Shown one piece after another: positions 7,398 to 14,361 of a stretch of 22,965 nucleotides of DNA. Position numbers and translations under genes: made by a program. Every line of letters starts with the position of its first letter. Within the stretch, counting starts at the first letter, position 1. The notes under the pieces were generated by a model. The model made no database searches. It was given only the letters and a program-made list of their open reading frames with translations, and was not told the origin of the DNA. Source of the stretch: Candidatus Aminicenantota bacterium (GTDB taxonomy: Bacteria > Acidobacteriota > B3-B38 > Guanabaribacteriales > B3-B38). The stretch is taken from NCBI GenBank assembly GCA_029880275.1, contig JAOUOQ010000009.1, positions 1-22,965 of the forward strand, given 5' to 3'.

Positions 7398-8450
7398 TTA
7401 TACGCTGAGCACCTCTCCCACGATAGGAATAGGCGCTCCGCAAAAAATGCAGCAATTTCCTTCAAGATTACATTCGCTCACTGAATAGCCCACTCTGCGA
7501 ATAAGGAGCTCCCCGCAGGAGGGGCAATAGGTGTTCTCAAGGGGGTGCCCGGGGACATTGCCAATATAGACAAACTGCAGACCGCAGCTCTTTCCGATTT
7601 CAATGATTCGCTCCAGAGTAGCCACCGGAGTAGCCGGCAGATGGGACAGCCGCAGATGGGGGATAAAGCGGGTCACATGCCAGGGAGTCGCCACCCCCAG
7701 ATGGTCGGCAATCCAGGTAGCCAGGTCCTTCATCTGGCTTTCGTCATCACTATATCCGGGAATCGCATTGGTGACCACTTCCACATGCATGTTCCACTTT
7801 TCTTTAGCCCTGATAGTATTTTCCAAAATAGGGGTGAAATCGCTTATATGGGCTATCTTCCCATAAGAGCGCCGACTGAAGCCTTTAATGTCAACCCTAT
7901 AAGAGTCAAGATAAGGACCGATAAGGTCTAAGGCCTCCTCGGAGATAAAGCCATTGGTGACATAATTGGTGTAGAGGTGGTTCTTTTTAGCCAGCTTAGC
8001 CGAATCAAGAGTGTATTCAAACCACACAGTTGGCTCATTGTAAGTCCAGGAGACTCCCTGACAACCTGAGTTTTTGGCAGCCTCAACCGCTTCTTCAGGA
8101 GCGATGTACTCTGTGAGAGGGGTGTCCTCTTGAATCTGGCGATGGGCAATATCCCAGTTCTGGCAGCCGGGGCAGCGAAAATTGCATCCGAGCGTTCCCA
8201 GAGATAAAGCCCGGCTTCCGGGGAAGAAGTGAAACATAGGCTTTATCTCAATGGGAGCAATCCAGCTGGTAGCCACCTGACCATAGGCTAAGGTGTAAAG
8301 CTTTCCGTCGAGGTTCATGCGGTCCCAACAGTACCCCCTTTTACCCGGATGTATTTTGCATCTCCGCTGACAAATGTTACATTGCACTTTACCTTCAGTA
8401 AGGGATTGGTATAAGATGGCTTCCTTAATGTAGCTTTTTGGGGGCATCAT
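7398..8450 (-). CDS. amrS: AmmeMemoRadiSam-system radical SAM enzyme
   Basis: A 350-residue protein with the architecture of the AmmeMemoRadiSam radical SAM family: N-terminal CNICQRRCKI...GYC (C24, C27, C31, C41), radical SAM triad C89-x3-C93-x2-C96 (LGCNFRCPGCQNWD), the SWTYNEPTVWFEY segment near 134-146, YRVDIKGF, and a C-terminal zinc ribbon (C309, C312, C334, C337; YCPSCGELLIRR...CIFCGAPIP). The system normally pairs this enzyme with AMMECR1 and Memo proteins; neither is in this window. Here it is followed instead by a second radical SAM gene. It follows the VanZ-like gene by 41 bases. The Shine-Dalgarno site is weak, and either of two adjacent ATG codons could start it. The reaction is not established, so only the family is assigned. 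Confidence 0.85.
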   Translation of the reverse strand: MMPPKSYIKEAILYQSLTEGKVQCNICQRRCKIHPGKRGYCWDRMNLDGKLYTLAYGQVATSWIAPIEIKPMFHFFPGSRALSLGTLGCNFRCPGCQNWDIAHRQIQEDTPLTEYIAPEEAVEAAKNSGCQGVSWTYNEPTVWFEYTLDSAKLAKKNHLYTNYVTNGFISEEALDLIGPYLDSYRVDIKGFSRRSYGKIAHISDFTPILENTIRAKEKWNMHVEVVTNAIPGYSDDESQMKDLATWIADHLGVATPWHVTRFIPHLRLSHLPATPVATLERIIEIGKSCGLQFVYIGNVPGHPLENTYCPSCGELLIRRVGYSVSECNLEGNCCIFCGAPIPIVGEVLSV

Positions 8451-8491
8451 ATTTATAGTTTTTGCTGAAAAGCCTCGGTATTTAAAATCTT

Positions 8492-8872
8492 CTATAAAGT
8501 GAGCTTTATCCGTCTTTGAAGTGCGAAGATAACCATTAGTCCAACAACTATCCCCGCAAAATCTGCTAACACATCCCAGGGGTCAGCGTTCCTTCCGGGG
8601 ACGAAGCTCTGATGAAACTCATCTGATATAGCATAAAGCAGCGAGAAGCAGGCAACAAGGGCGGTGGTTTTGACCGCTATTTTTTTCTGGAATCCCCCAT
8701 TTATCACCCGGAACATCAGCAAGGCGAGAATGAAGTATTCAGCTATATGGAGAAAGTAGGGGGATGGGAGTGGTATCACCTTGCGTGGTCTCTGCGCTGA
8801 TAGGAGGAAAATGACTACCATGTAACCGATAAGGGGAAGCCATAAAAGGAAAAGGATTTTCAGCTGCTTCAC
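8492..8872 (-). CDS. VanZ-like integral membrane protein
   Basis: A 126-residue protein with four predicted hydrophobic helices and the VanZ signature YAISDEFHQSFVPGRNAD followed by PWDVLADFAGI. It starts with GTG at 8872, and GAGGAAA, which overlaps the stop of the upstream small membrane protein, is its ribosome site, so the two are probably translationally coupled. VanZ proteins are associated with teicoplanin resistance in enterococci, but most homologues are in genomes without that pathway and have no known function. Its place in a run of inner-membrane genes after pgsA suggests an envelope role, which is inference. Confidence 0.85.
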   Translation of the reverse strand: MKQLKILFLLWLPLIGYMVVIFLLSAQRPRKVIPLPSPYFLHIAEYFILALLMFRVINGGFQKKIAVKTTALVACFSLLYAISDEFHQSFVPGRNADPWDVLADFAGIVVGLMVIFALQRRIKLTL

Positions 8873-8884
8873 AGAATCTTTTCC

Positions 8885-9058
8885 TCAGCGGGCGAAAGCG
8901 TACATAACCCAGGAAATTACCAGTGCAAAAAGGACAAAGGAGAGGAACACTATAATTCCAAACTTAAGTCTCTCTTTTTTCTCCTTTTTGAAGAGGAGGG
9001 AGAATAGAATGGAGACAATTAAAGAGAAAAGGAGCAAAACTAAAAAATGGTCTCTCAT
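8885..9058 (-). CDS. Small two-helix membrane protein (57 aa), unrecognised
   Basis: An open frame from ATG (9058) to TGA (8885) encodes 57 residues: a hydrophobic helix (about 5-23), a strongly charged turn (KKEKKERLK, 24-32) and a second hydrophobic helix (about 33-54). The positive loop would face the cytoplasm, with both ends outside. It lies 18 bases after the DUF6677-like gene and 12 before the VanZ-like gene, filling what would otherwise be a 200-base gap in a tight operon; its stop overlaps the next gene's ribosome site. I do not recognise a family. Its own Shine-Dalgarno site is weak (AAAGATAG). Position and clean helix-loop-helix layout are the evidence that it is real. Confidence 0.65.
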   Translation of the reverse strand: MRDHFLVLLLFSLIVSILFSLLFKKEKKERLKFGIIVFLSFVLFALVISWVMYAFAR

Positions 9059-9076
9059 TGCTAACTATCTTTCGGG

Positions 9077-9475
9077 TTAATCTTTCTTTCCTGATGCGAT
9101 ATCATAAGCATTCAGAATCACCAGAACATTCAGCAAGCTGGCTACCAAGATGAAGGTGTTTCCATATTCGTGAGTCAGAGAATATGCATCTCCTTGACCA
9201 TAACCAGCCACTTTTAAGATGATATAAAGAGGACCCATACCAATGTTTCCCAGAGTTGCCAGATAGGATAGTGGTTGACCCCGCTCAATAAAATAAAGCT
9301 TGCCATCCATCACAAGCCCCAATAAGAACATCGCCAGAATCAAGGCAAGAAACACCAGCCCTGTGCTCCTTTTTCTCATAAACAACTGCCCTGCTCCTGG
9401 TAGGCACCAACCCAGAAAGCAAGTGAGGATAACTTTCAAGGGGCCATGATGTCTTTTTGACTCTGGCTTTGTCAT
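9077..9475 (-). CDS. DUF6677-like small integral membrane protein
   Basis: A 132-residue membrane protein. The N-terminal FLGWCLPGAGQLFMRKRSTG followed by a hydrophobic stretch (LVFLALILAMFLLGLVM) resembles the TM2/DUF6677 type of 'GWxxPGxGhxYxgr' proteins. A third hydrophobic segment (FILVASLLNVLVILNAYDIA) closes it, ending in a short charged tail. No catalytic residues are evident. GAAGAG precedes the ATG. It follows pgsA by 30 bases and precedes the 57-residue membrane protein by 18, so it belongs to the same transcript. Function unknown; the family call rests on recalled resemblance and is moderate. Confidence 0.7.
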   Translation of the reverse strand: MTKPESKRHHGPLKVILTCFLGWCLPGAGQLFMRKRSTGLVFLALILAMFLLGLVMDGKLYFIERGQPLSYLATLGNIGMGPLYIILKVAGYGQGDAYSLTHEYGNTFILVASLLNVLVILNAYDIASGKKD

Positions 9476-9505
9476 GACTCTTCAAGATTGAGAAAAAGAG
9501 GGCTC

Positions 9506-10090
9506 CTATTGCTGGGCATCTCTGGTGGAGGTAAGCTCGGCAGCCCACTTAGTTCCACGATATATGTAATGGAGTCCAGAAATTATGGTCATCACTGCCG
9601 TAAGATAGAGCAACCACAGAATGATGAACGAGGTTCTTTCCAGATAATTGAAAAGAAGGATAAAGAATATGGTTCCTAACTGAACATCGGTTGTTATTTT
9701 TCCAGGAATAGATGGAATGATACGGAACTTCCCGGTGACCGTTTGCACTGAGAAAGCTCCCAATACGATGATAATCTCCCTGAAGATTATGATAATAGTT
9801 ATCCATACAGGAACCCTATTTGCCAGTTTCAACTGGGGAAGGCTGAGGAGAAAATAGGCAGAAACTAACAGGAGCTTATCGGCTAAAGGGTCGAGGAAAG
9901 TTCCTATAGGGGTTTTTATGTCCTTAACTCGGGCAATAATACCATCCAGAAGGTCGGTAATACCAGCTGCCAGAAAGAAAAAGAACGCCAGCCCCTTATA
10001 AGAATAGGTTACCAGAATTACAAAAACCGGGATAAGGATTAACCTGCTGATGCTCAACAGATTAGCGATATTGAATGCTGAGTTTGCCAT
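9506..10090 (-). CDS. pgsA: CDP-diacylglycerol-glycerol-3-phosphate 3-phosphatidyltransferase
   Basis: A 194-residue multi-pass membrane enzyme with the full CDP-alcohol phosphotransferase motif D-x2-D-G-x2-A-R-x8-G-x3-D-x3-D: D46, D49, G50, A53, R54, G63, D67, D71. It transfers phosphatidate from CDP-diacylglycerol to an alcohol; with this length and NIANLLSISRLILIP at the N-terminus, the glycerol-3-phosphate (PgsA) type is most likely, the committed step to phosphatidylglycerol and cardiolipin. It begins 62 bases after the CsgG-like gene, with no clear terminator between, and heads a run of small membrane-protein genes. CCAGGTAAA precedes the ATG. A related specificity (inositol, serine) is not excluded. 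Confidence 0.88.
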   Translation of the reverse strand: MANSAFNIANLLSISRLILIPVFVILVTYSYKGLAFFFFLAAGITDLLDGIIARVKDIKTPIGTFLDPLADKLLLVSAYFLLSLPQLKLANRVPVWITIIIIFREIIIVLGAFSVQTVTGKFRIIPSIPGKITTDVQLGTIFFILLFNYLERTSFIILWLLYLTAVMTIISGLHYIYRGTKWAAELTSTRDAQQ

Positions 10091-10152
10091 TTTACCTGGA
10101 AAATCAGACCCAAAAGGTGGAAGAATCCCCCCTTTACAGCCTACAAATGCTT

Positions 10153-11034
10153 CTACTTCTTCCTCACGATATCTTGAGCTTTCACCTCACCGCTCTTTAT
10201 GGAACAGGTGGAATAAGTATCCTCTACCTCGGTAACTATTATTTCTCCTACCTGCTTTTCTTTGGTGACCAGGGGTTGTCCGGTTGCCGGATCAATAACG
10301 GTCTTTCCTTTACGAAAGACATAAAAAATTTCCCCTACCTTGACCCCGTGATTGGCACCAAGGTTGATGATGACATCACCATCCGACACATCGGCTACCA
10401 TCCCCTGCCCTGCTGGTGCAGCCAGCCCGGAAGCAGAATCAACTATCTTCTCAGTGATTTTTACCACCGCCGGATGCATGACTTCGTGAGCCAAACCATA
10501 ATCGTAGCTTTGCTTGAAGCGGGCACTGCGGAATTGGGCACCCACCATACGCTTATTATTTTCAGCCTCCTCTGCCACCACAATCTCCCCGGTGGTAGTG
10601 TTAACCAAGCGGGCATCAAGCACCACCTTGCCCGTGGTTACCGAAGCACCCAGGGAACGAAAACCACCACCGACATCGCTAATGCTGAACTGGGTGACCG
10701 AGCCAGTGAGGATGTATTGAACGCCCAATAACTTTCCAATCTGAGCTGCCGTTTGAGGGGTTACCGCTCCTGAAGCTCCCAGCCCTTGTTCAGCAAGCAC
10801 AGCGTTAAGCTTCTCCCGCTCGATCACAGAGAACTTCCCTGATTGCAACAGTTCGGTAACAAAAACATCGGCCGCTGCCTCCCCTAACCTTTCACCCCAC
10901 CAATACCAGGTGCTCTTATTTTCGAAGTCGATTACCGCGACCCGGGGTTTCGCCTGTGAGAATCCTGAGGAGCTGAAGGTTAATATTAATAGACAGGCTA
11001 AAGCAAGGCTGCCAATTTTATATGTTAATTTCAT
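10153..11034 (-). CDS. Secreted CsgG-like protein with FlgT-like C-terminal domain
   Basis: A 293-residue exported protein. I use the ATG at 11034 (AAGGAGAGA four bases upstream), which gives a standard signal peptide ending in GFSQA near residue 28; an upstream in-frame start lacks such a site. The mature part begins KPRVAVIDFENKS, then VTELLQSGKFSVIEREKLN, AAQIGKLLGVQYILTGSVTQF and ARLVNTTTGEIV, the hallmarks of the CsgG/LpoB-like fold. The last 80 residues (GVKVGEIFYVFRKGK...VGEIIVTEVEDTYSTC) resemble the C-terminal domain of FlgT-like proteins. There is no lipobox cysteine, so it is periplasmic rather than a lipoprotein, unlike true curli secretion pores. No curli genes are near. A cell-envelope role is likely; the specific function is unknown. 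Confidence 0.8.
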   Translation of the reverse strand: MKLTYKIGSLALACLLILTFSSSGFSQAKPRVAVIDFENKSTWYWWGERLGEAAADVFVTELLQSGKFSVIEREKLNAVLAEQGLGASGAVTPQTAAQIGKLLGVQYILTGSVTQFSISDVGGGFRSLGASVTTGKVVLDARLVNTTTGEIVVAEEAENNKRMVGAQFRSARFKQSYDYGLAHEVMHPAVVKITEKIVDSASGLAAPAGQGMVADVSDGDVIINLGANHGVKVGEIFYVFRKGKTVIDPATGQPLVTKEKQVGEIIVTEVEDTYSTCSIKSGEVKAQDIVRKK

Positions 11035-11078
11035 AGACTCTCTCCTTCTTTGCCTTTTTAATAGCTGAATCACCAAAA

Positions 11079-11107
11079 ACAATAGCTTATCTTCTTACTT
11101 ATGTCAA
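11079..11107 (-). promoter_or_regulatory. Strong sigma70-type promoter of the CsgG-like/pgsA unit
   Basis: TTGACA (perfect -35, 11102-11107) and TATTGT (-10, 11079-11084) are spaced by 17 bases on the minus strand. The transcript would start about 38 bases before the ATG at 11034. It lies in the 110-base gap after hflX. Confidence 0.7.
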
Positions 11108-11144
11108 GAGAAAATATGATGCGATGGAAGTTTTCCATTCACTC

Positions 11145-12377
11145 TTATTTCTCACTACCAACAAGATATTTCCTATATTTCCGTGCAATCGCTTTGGGCA
11201 CCTCTGCTTCAACCAGCATGTTCTCCAGCCGGGAGTCCTCCCTCAAAACCCGTCCTTCCCGATGCAGTAAGGAGCGGAGTTTCCCATCAGCCGGTGGTAT
11301 CTCAAAGGTGACCGCCACCCTGCGCTCTGATAGCAGAGCAGCGATTCTTCGCAGTAAGGCGTCCTTCCCCTCTCCTGTAAAGGCGGATAAATAAATGGGA
11401 TTATCTATCATCCTGCCCTGCACAGAGAGCATAGTGGTGGGTATTAGGTCGATTTTATTCAGCACATTTATAATCGGGCGATGGGTAACAGGTAAGCTTT
11501 CCAGAACTTTATTAACCTCTTTATGCTGCTCTAAAAAGTTAGGATCAGAGATATCAATGACATTTATGAGCAGGTCTGCTTTCTTTACCTCCTCCAGGGT
11601 AGCTCGAAAAGCAGCGATAAGTTCGGGAGGGAGCTTGCGGATGAAGCCTACTGTGTCCGAGAGGAGGCAGAGCTGACCGTTGAGAAGTCTTAATCTCCGA
11701 ATCAAAGGGTCCAAGGTATTGAAAAGGTCGTGGCTGGTGGGAGCATCCGAATTTGTAAGAAGATTGAAAAGGGTGGTCTTGCCGGCATTGGTATATCCAA
11801 CCAGTGAGGCCAAAGGAATGAGACGGGATTCCCTTCGTTTCCGCTGTTGTTCCCTGAAAATGACAACCCTTTGAATCTGCCGTCTGATTTTAGCAATTCG
11901 GTTTTTTATCTTCCGGCGGTCGAACTCCAGTTTAGTTTCCCCAGGTCCCCTGGTACCTATGCCGCCTCCCAACTGTGAGAGGTAAAGCCCTTTACCTCCT
12001 AATCTGGGAAGAAGATAATTGAGCTGAGCCAATTCTACCTGGAGCTTTCCCTCCTTACTCCTTGCCCGTCGGGCGAATATGTCCAGTATCAGTTGATTTC
12101 GGTCAATAACTTTTTGATCGATGGCGTCTTCGATGTTACGCACCTGCGAAGGGAATAGCGGCTCATCAAATATAACTAAATTTATTCCCTCTTTCTGGCA
12201 AAGTTCAGACAGCTCTATTATCTTCCCTTTGCCAATACAAAATCGGGAGTCTCTTTTCTCTTTGAACTGAACTACGCTCTCCAGCACCACTGCCCCGGCT
12301 GTTCGGGCAAGACTGGCTAATTCCTCCAGGGAGTCCTGCGCCTCCCATTTCTCTCTGGGAGAGGAATAAACCCCCAC
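11145..12377 (-). CDS. hflX: GTPase HflX (first conventional start used; true start probably upstream)
   Basis: A 410-residue (from GTG 12377) ribosome-associated GTPase. Visible parts: N-terminal HflX domain (GKGKIIELSE, LILDIFARRARSKEGKLQVELAQL), glycine-rich GGGIGTRGPGETKLE (137-151), a coiled linker, then the G domain with G1 GYTNAGKTT (194-202), G3 DTVGF (241-245) and G4 NKID (307-310). HflX splits or rescues stalled ribosomes in other bacteria. Homologues begin with ...ERALLVGVY; here EYQERALL is encoded in frame upstream of the GTG, back to a stop codon near hfq, with no ATG, GTG or TTG. AGGAGG at 12415-12420 sits seven bases before ATC at 12407. The real protein may be ten residues longer. 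It follows hfq, with which it forms the common miaA-hfq-hflX order. Confidence 0.93.
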   Translation of the reverse strand: MGVYSSPREKWEAQDSLEELASLARTAGAVVLESVVQFKEKRDSRFCIGKGKIIELSELCQKEGINLVIFDEPLFPSQVRNIEDAIDQKVIDRNQLILDIFARRARSKEGKLQVELAQLNYLLPRLGGKGLYLSQLGGGIGTRGPGETKLEFDRRKIKNRIAKIRRQIQRVVIFREQQRKRRESRLIPLASLVGYTNAGKTTLFNLLTNSDAPTSHDLFNTLDPLIRRLRLLNGQLCLLSDTVGFIRKLPPELIAAFRATLEEVKKADLLINVIDISDPNFLEQHKEVNKVLESLPVTHRPIINVLNKIDLIPTTMLSVQGRMIDNPIYLSAFTGEGKDALLRRIAALLSERRVAVTFEIPPADGKLRSLLHREGRVLREDSRLENMLVEAEVPKAIARKYRKYLVGSEK

Positions 12378-12404
12378 TAATAAAGCTCTCTCCTGATATT
12401 CGAT

Positions 12405-12420
12405 GATGAACCGTCCTCCT
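12405..12420 (-). promoter_or_regulatory. Shine-Dalgarno site ahead of a possible ATC start of hflX
   Basis: AGGAGG (12415-12420), a 7-base spacer, then ATC-ATC-GAA. Reading from the first ATC gives (M)IEYQERALLVGVYSS, matching the usual HflX N-terminus. No conventional start codon exists in frame between the preceding stop and the GTG at 12377. Confidence 0.45.
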
Positions 12421-12440
12421 GAGAAAAGAATTTTATCCGG

Positions 12441-12698
12441 TTAACGGTTATCTTCCCTTTTCAGTTGGTTAAAATCTATATAATTGCGGAAGGTCTTGGC
12501 GGTAGTGATGGTGGATATAGCATGTTTAAAGACCATCTGCTCCTGCCCACTGTTCTCGATTAGCAGGGCAAACCTATCAAATCCTTTTATTCTTCCCGTT
12601 ATACGGAAGCCATTCACCAGATGGATGGTAACTATTGTCCTCTCTTTTCTTAATTGATTAAGAAAGGCATCCTGTAAGTTTTCGGGCCTCATGTTCAT
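12441..12698 (-). CDS. hfq: RNA chaperone Hfq
   Basis: An 85-residue Sm-like protein: N-terminal LQDAFLNQLRKER helix, Sm1 strand region VTIHLVNGFRITGRIKGFD, and the Sm2 motif as FKHAISTI (usual YKHAISTI, with Phe for Tyr). Hfq forms hexamers that pair small RNAs with messengers. Its start overlaps the 3' end of miaA by 41 bases, with AAAAGGGA about six bases before the ATG; a second in-frame ATG is two codons later. It is followed by hflX with a short gap. The C-terminal tail after the Sm core is short and charged. Confidence 0.95.
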   Translation of the reverse strand: MNMRPENLQDAFLNQLRKERTIVTIHLVNGFRITGRIKGFDRFALLIENSGQEQMVFKHAISTITTAKTFRNYIDFNQLKREDNR

Positions 12699-13659
12699 AA
12701 AATTTCCCTTTTAATTGATTGGTCTTTTTTTCCCCGAGTCGATTTTCAATAAAATATGCTATTCTTTGAAACACCTCCTTTGGATTTTTTCCCAGGCTAA
12801 ACCAATTTAATCCCTCCTCCTTTCTGAGCCAGGTGAGCTGACGCTTAGCATACCTTCTGGTATTCTGCTGGATAAGCTCCTTAAGTCTTTCTGCAGGGTA
12901 TTCACCATTTAGAAAACCGATAATCTCACGGTAGCCTAAAGCTTTAAAAGCGTGGCACTGGGGTAAATAGCCCCTCTGCAATAAGTCCTCCACTTCTTCA
13001 ATCCATCCGCTGGCAAGCATCCTTTCTACTCGCTCGTTAATCCTTTTATAGAGTTCCGCTCGGGGCAATATCAGGCCTATCTTGATAGCCGGTAGCTTGT
13101 TCTCTGCGAAGGGGTTCTCTTTAAGGTGCTGGGACATAGTCTTTTTGGTGGTGAAATATATCTCCAGCGCTCTTAATATCCGCTGCCTGTCGTTCTCCCC
13201 TATACGACCATAGGACTCAGGATCAATCCTTTTCAACATCCTGCGCATATATGGTAAGCCTTTCTTATCGCATAGCTTCTCCATTCTCTTGCGCAATACT
13301 ATATCCCTGGGAGATAGCTGGAAGAGACCTTTGAGCAAGGCTTTAATGTAAAGTCCTGTACCTCCGACAATAATCGGAACCTTATTCCGTCCCCTTATCT
13401 CTTTAATTGCCCTCAGAGCTAATTTCATAAACTCACCGGCTGAGAATCTCTGGTCTGGCTCAAGGATGTCAACCAGATGATGGTGCACCGCTGCCAACTC
13501 CTGGGATGAGGGCTTGGCAGTGCCGATTTGAAGACCCTCATACACCTGAATAGCGTCAGCGCTAATAATCTCGCCCCCCAGGCGATGGGCAAGAAACAGG
13601 GCCAGGGCGCTCTTCCCTACCCCCGTCGGTCCCATTATTATAATGCACTTGCCTTTCAT
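12658..13659 (-). CDS. miaA: tRNA dimethylallyltransferase
   Basis: A 333-residue enzyme from the ATG at 13659, which begins MKGKCIIIMGPTGVGKS with the P-loop at residues 10-17. Further family motifs: GGEIISADAIQVYEGLQIGTAKPS (in two blocks, ISADAIQVYEG and IGTAKPS), HHLVDILEPDQRFSAGEF, PIIVGGTGLYIKALL, and the C-terminal RRYAKRQLTWLRKE. It adds a dimethylallyl group to A37 of tRNAs reading UNN codons. The frame is open to a TTG at 13713, but those residues match nothing in the family. The 3' end overlaps hfq by 41 bases in another frame. It follows a small membrane-protein candidate by 31 bases. Confidence 0.95.
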   Translation of the reverse strand: MKGKCIIIMGPTGVGKSALALFLAHRLGGEIISADAIQVYEGLQIGTAKPSSQELAAVHHHLVDILEPDQRFSAGEFMKLALRAIKEIRGRNKVPIIVGGTGLYIKALLKGLFQLSPRDIVLRKRMEKLCDKKGLPYMRRMLKRIDPESYGRIGENDRQRILRALEIYFTTKKTMSQHLKENPFAENKLPAIKIGLILPRAELYKRINERVERMLASGWIEEVEDLLQRGYLPQCHAFKALGYREIIGFLNGEYPAERLKELIQQNTRRYAKRQLTWLRKEEGLNWFSLGKNPKEVFQRIAYFIENRLGEKKTNQLKGKFYEHEARKLTGCLS

Positions 13660-13690
13660 AGCCTCACTGCCTGGGTGTATATGTAAATAA

Positions 13691-13861
13691 TTATAATATG
13701 GAGGGGAGTACAATTTTCAAGAATAATATTAATATCAACAACCACAAAAAAACCAGGAGAGCTCTTAACTGCTCCTTTGTGAGATGCAATATAAATCTTT
13801 TCGTAGTTCTACCTTGCTCAGGCTTAGAGGCTCTTTTTTGGCGATTTAAAATAGAACCCAT
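13691..13861 (-). CDS. Candidate small single-helix membrane protein (56 aa)
   Basis: ATG at 13861 to TAA at 13691 encodes 56 residues: a basic N-terminal half (NRQKRASKPEQGRTTKR), a short amphipathic part (FILHLTKEQLRA) and one hydrophobic helix (LLVFLWLLILILFLKIVL), typical of a bitopic protein with the N-terminus in the cytoplasm. AAAAGG lies just two bases before the ATG, closer than usual. It ends 31 bases before miaA and would be the first gene of that unit. I recognise no family. Against it: its last part overlaps a possible miaA promoter. The clean basic-then-hydrophobic layout is the main support. Confidence 0.5.
   Translation of the reverse strand: MGSILNRQKRASKPEQGRTTKRFILHLTKEQLRALLVFLWLLILILFLKIVLPSIL
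13693..13720 (-). promoter_or_regulatory. Possible miaA promoter
   Basis: TTGAAA (13715-13720) and TATTAT (13693-13698) are 16 bases apart on the minus strand, placing a transcript start about 27 bases before the miaA ATG. A perfect TATAAT also overlaps at 13690-13695, with a 19-base spacing. The region lies inside the end of the 56-residue reading frame, so both calls cannot be equally trusted. Confidence 0.4.
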
Positions 13862-13910
13862 TGCCTTTTAATAAATTGTTTAGCTCATTTTTTGTGATGT
13901 ATAAATATTT

Positions 13911-13932
13911 AAACTTTACCCTTTAAAAGTTT
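13911..13932. repeat. Short inverted repeat in AT-rich gap
   Basis: AAACTTT (13911-13917) and AAAGTTT (13926-13932) form 7-base arms around 8 bases. It lies upstream of the 56-residue reading frame, in the AT-rich gap after the ferredoxin gene, and could be an operator or weak hairpin. There is no other gene-like content at 13862-13985. Confidence 0.3.
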
Positions 13933-13985
13933 ACTGCCAAATGATGGAGCAGTTAAATATATAGAGCTTACAAGCTTTTTACTTT

Positions 13986-14234
13986 TTATTCGCCGCTTAG
14001 TCTTTTTTTCTTCTCCAAAAGCTCCTCTTTGGTCTCTTTATGGTCGGGGTCGGGAATGCAGCAATCTACTGGACATACCGAGGCGCACTGGGATTCATCA
14101 AAGTAGCCGACGCACTCGGTGCACTTCTCAGGGTCGATTACATAGATGTCTTCCTCTTCAGTTATAGCCTCATTCGGGCACTCGGGCTCACAGGCACCAC
14201 ACGAAATGCACTCTTCAGTAATCTTATAAGCCAT
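13986..14234 (-). CDS. 2[4Fe-4S] ferredoxin, YfhL/Alvin type
   Basis: An 82-residue ferredoxin with two cluster motifs: C9-x2-C12-x2-C15-x3-C19-P and C38-x2-C41-x8-C50-x3-C54-P. The eight-residue insert in the second motif (VGYFDESQ) and the charged C-terminal helix (KETKEELLEKKKR) mark the Allochromatium/YfhL type, whose clusters have very low and unequal potentials. Two additional adjacent cysteines follow (C58-C59). AGGAGGT lies about six bases before the ATG. It stands alone with its own promoter. It may donate electrons to low-potential enzymes such as 2-oxoacid oxidoreductases or radical SAM enzymes, but no partner gene adjoins it. Confidence 0.93.
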   Translation of the reverse strand: MAYKITEECISCGACEPECPNEAITEEEDIYVIDPEKCTECVGYFDESQCASVCPVDCCIPDPDHKETKEELLEKKKRLSGE

Positions 14235-14333
14235 TGAACTACCTCCTTTTTCTATCTATTTAGACGATGTAAAAACAACCATTCATCAACAACAAGGACA
14301 AAGAACGCTTGATAGTTAACACAGTTTATTAAT

Positions 14334-14361
14334 TTTATAAGAAACCTCAACAAATTGTCAA
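14334..14361 (-). promoter_or_regulatory. Ferredoxin promoter
   Basis: TTGACA (perfect -35, 14356-14361) and TATAAA (-10, 14334-14339) are 16 bases apart on the minus strand. The leader to the ferredoxin ATG is about 90 bases and AT-rich. Confidence 0.65.

Noticed and set aside
11124..11138. Small hairpin (6-base arms, 3-base loop) after hflX as a terminator
   Set aside because: The stem is short and AT-rich and the following sequence has no immediate T run.
13660..13713. Extended miaA start at TTG 13713
   Set aside because: The added residues precede the usual MKGKCIIIMGPTG start, lack a ribosome site and overlap a promoter.
13966..13986. AGCTT/AAGCT pair followed by T run near the ferredoxin stop
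   Set aside because: The loop would be only two bases and the T run is on the plus strand, where no gene needs terminating.
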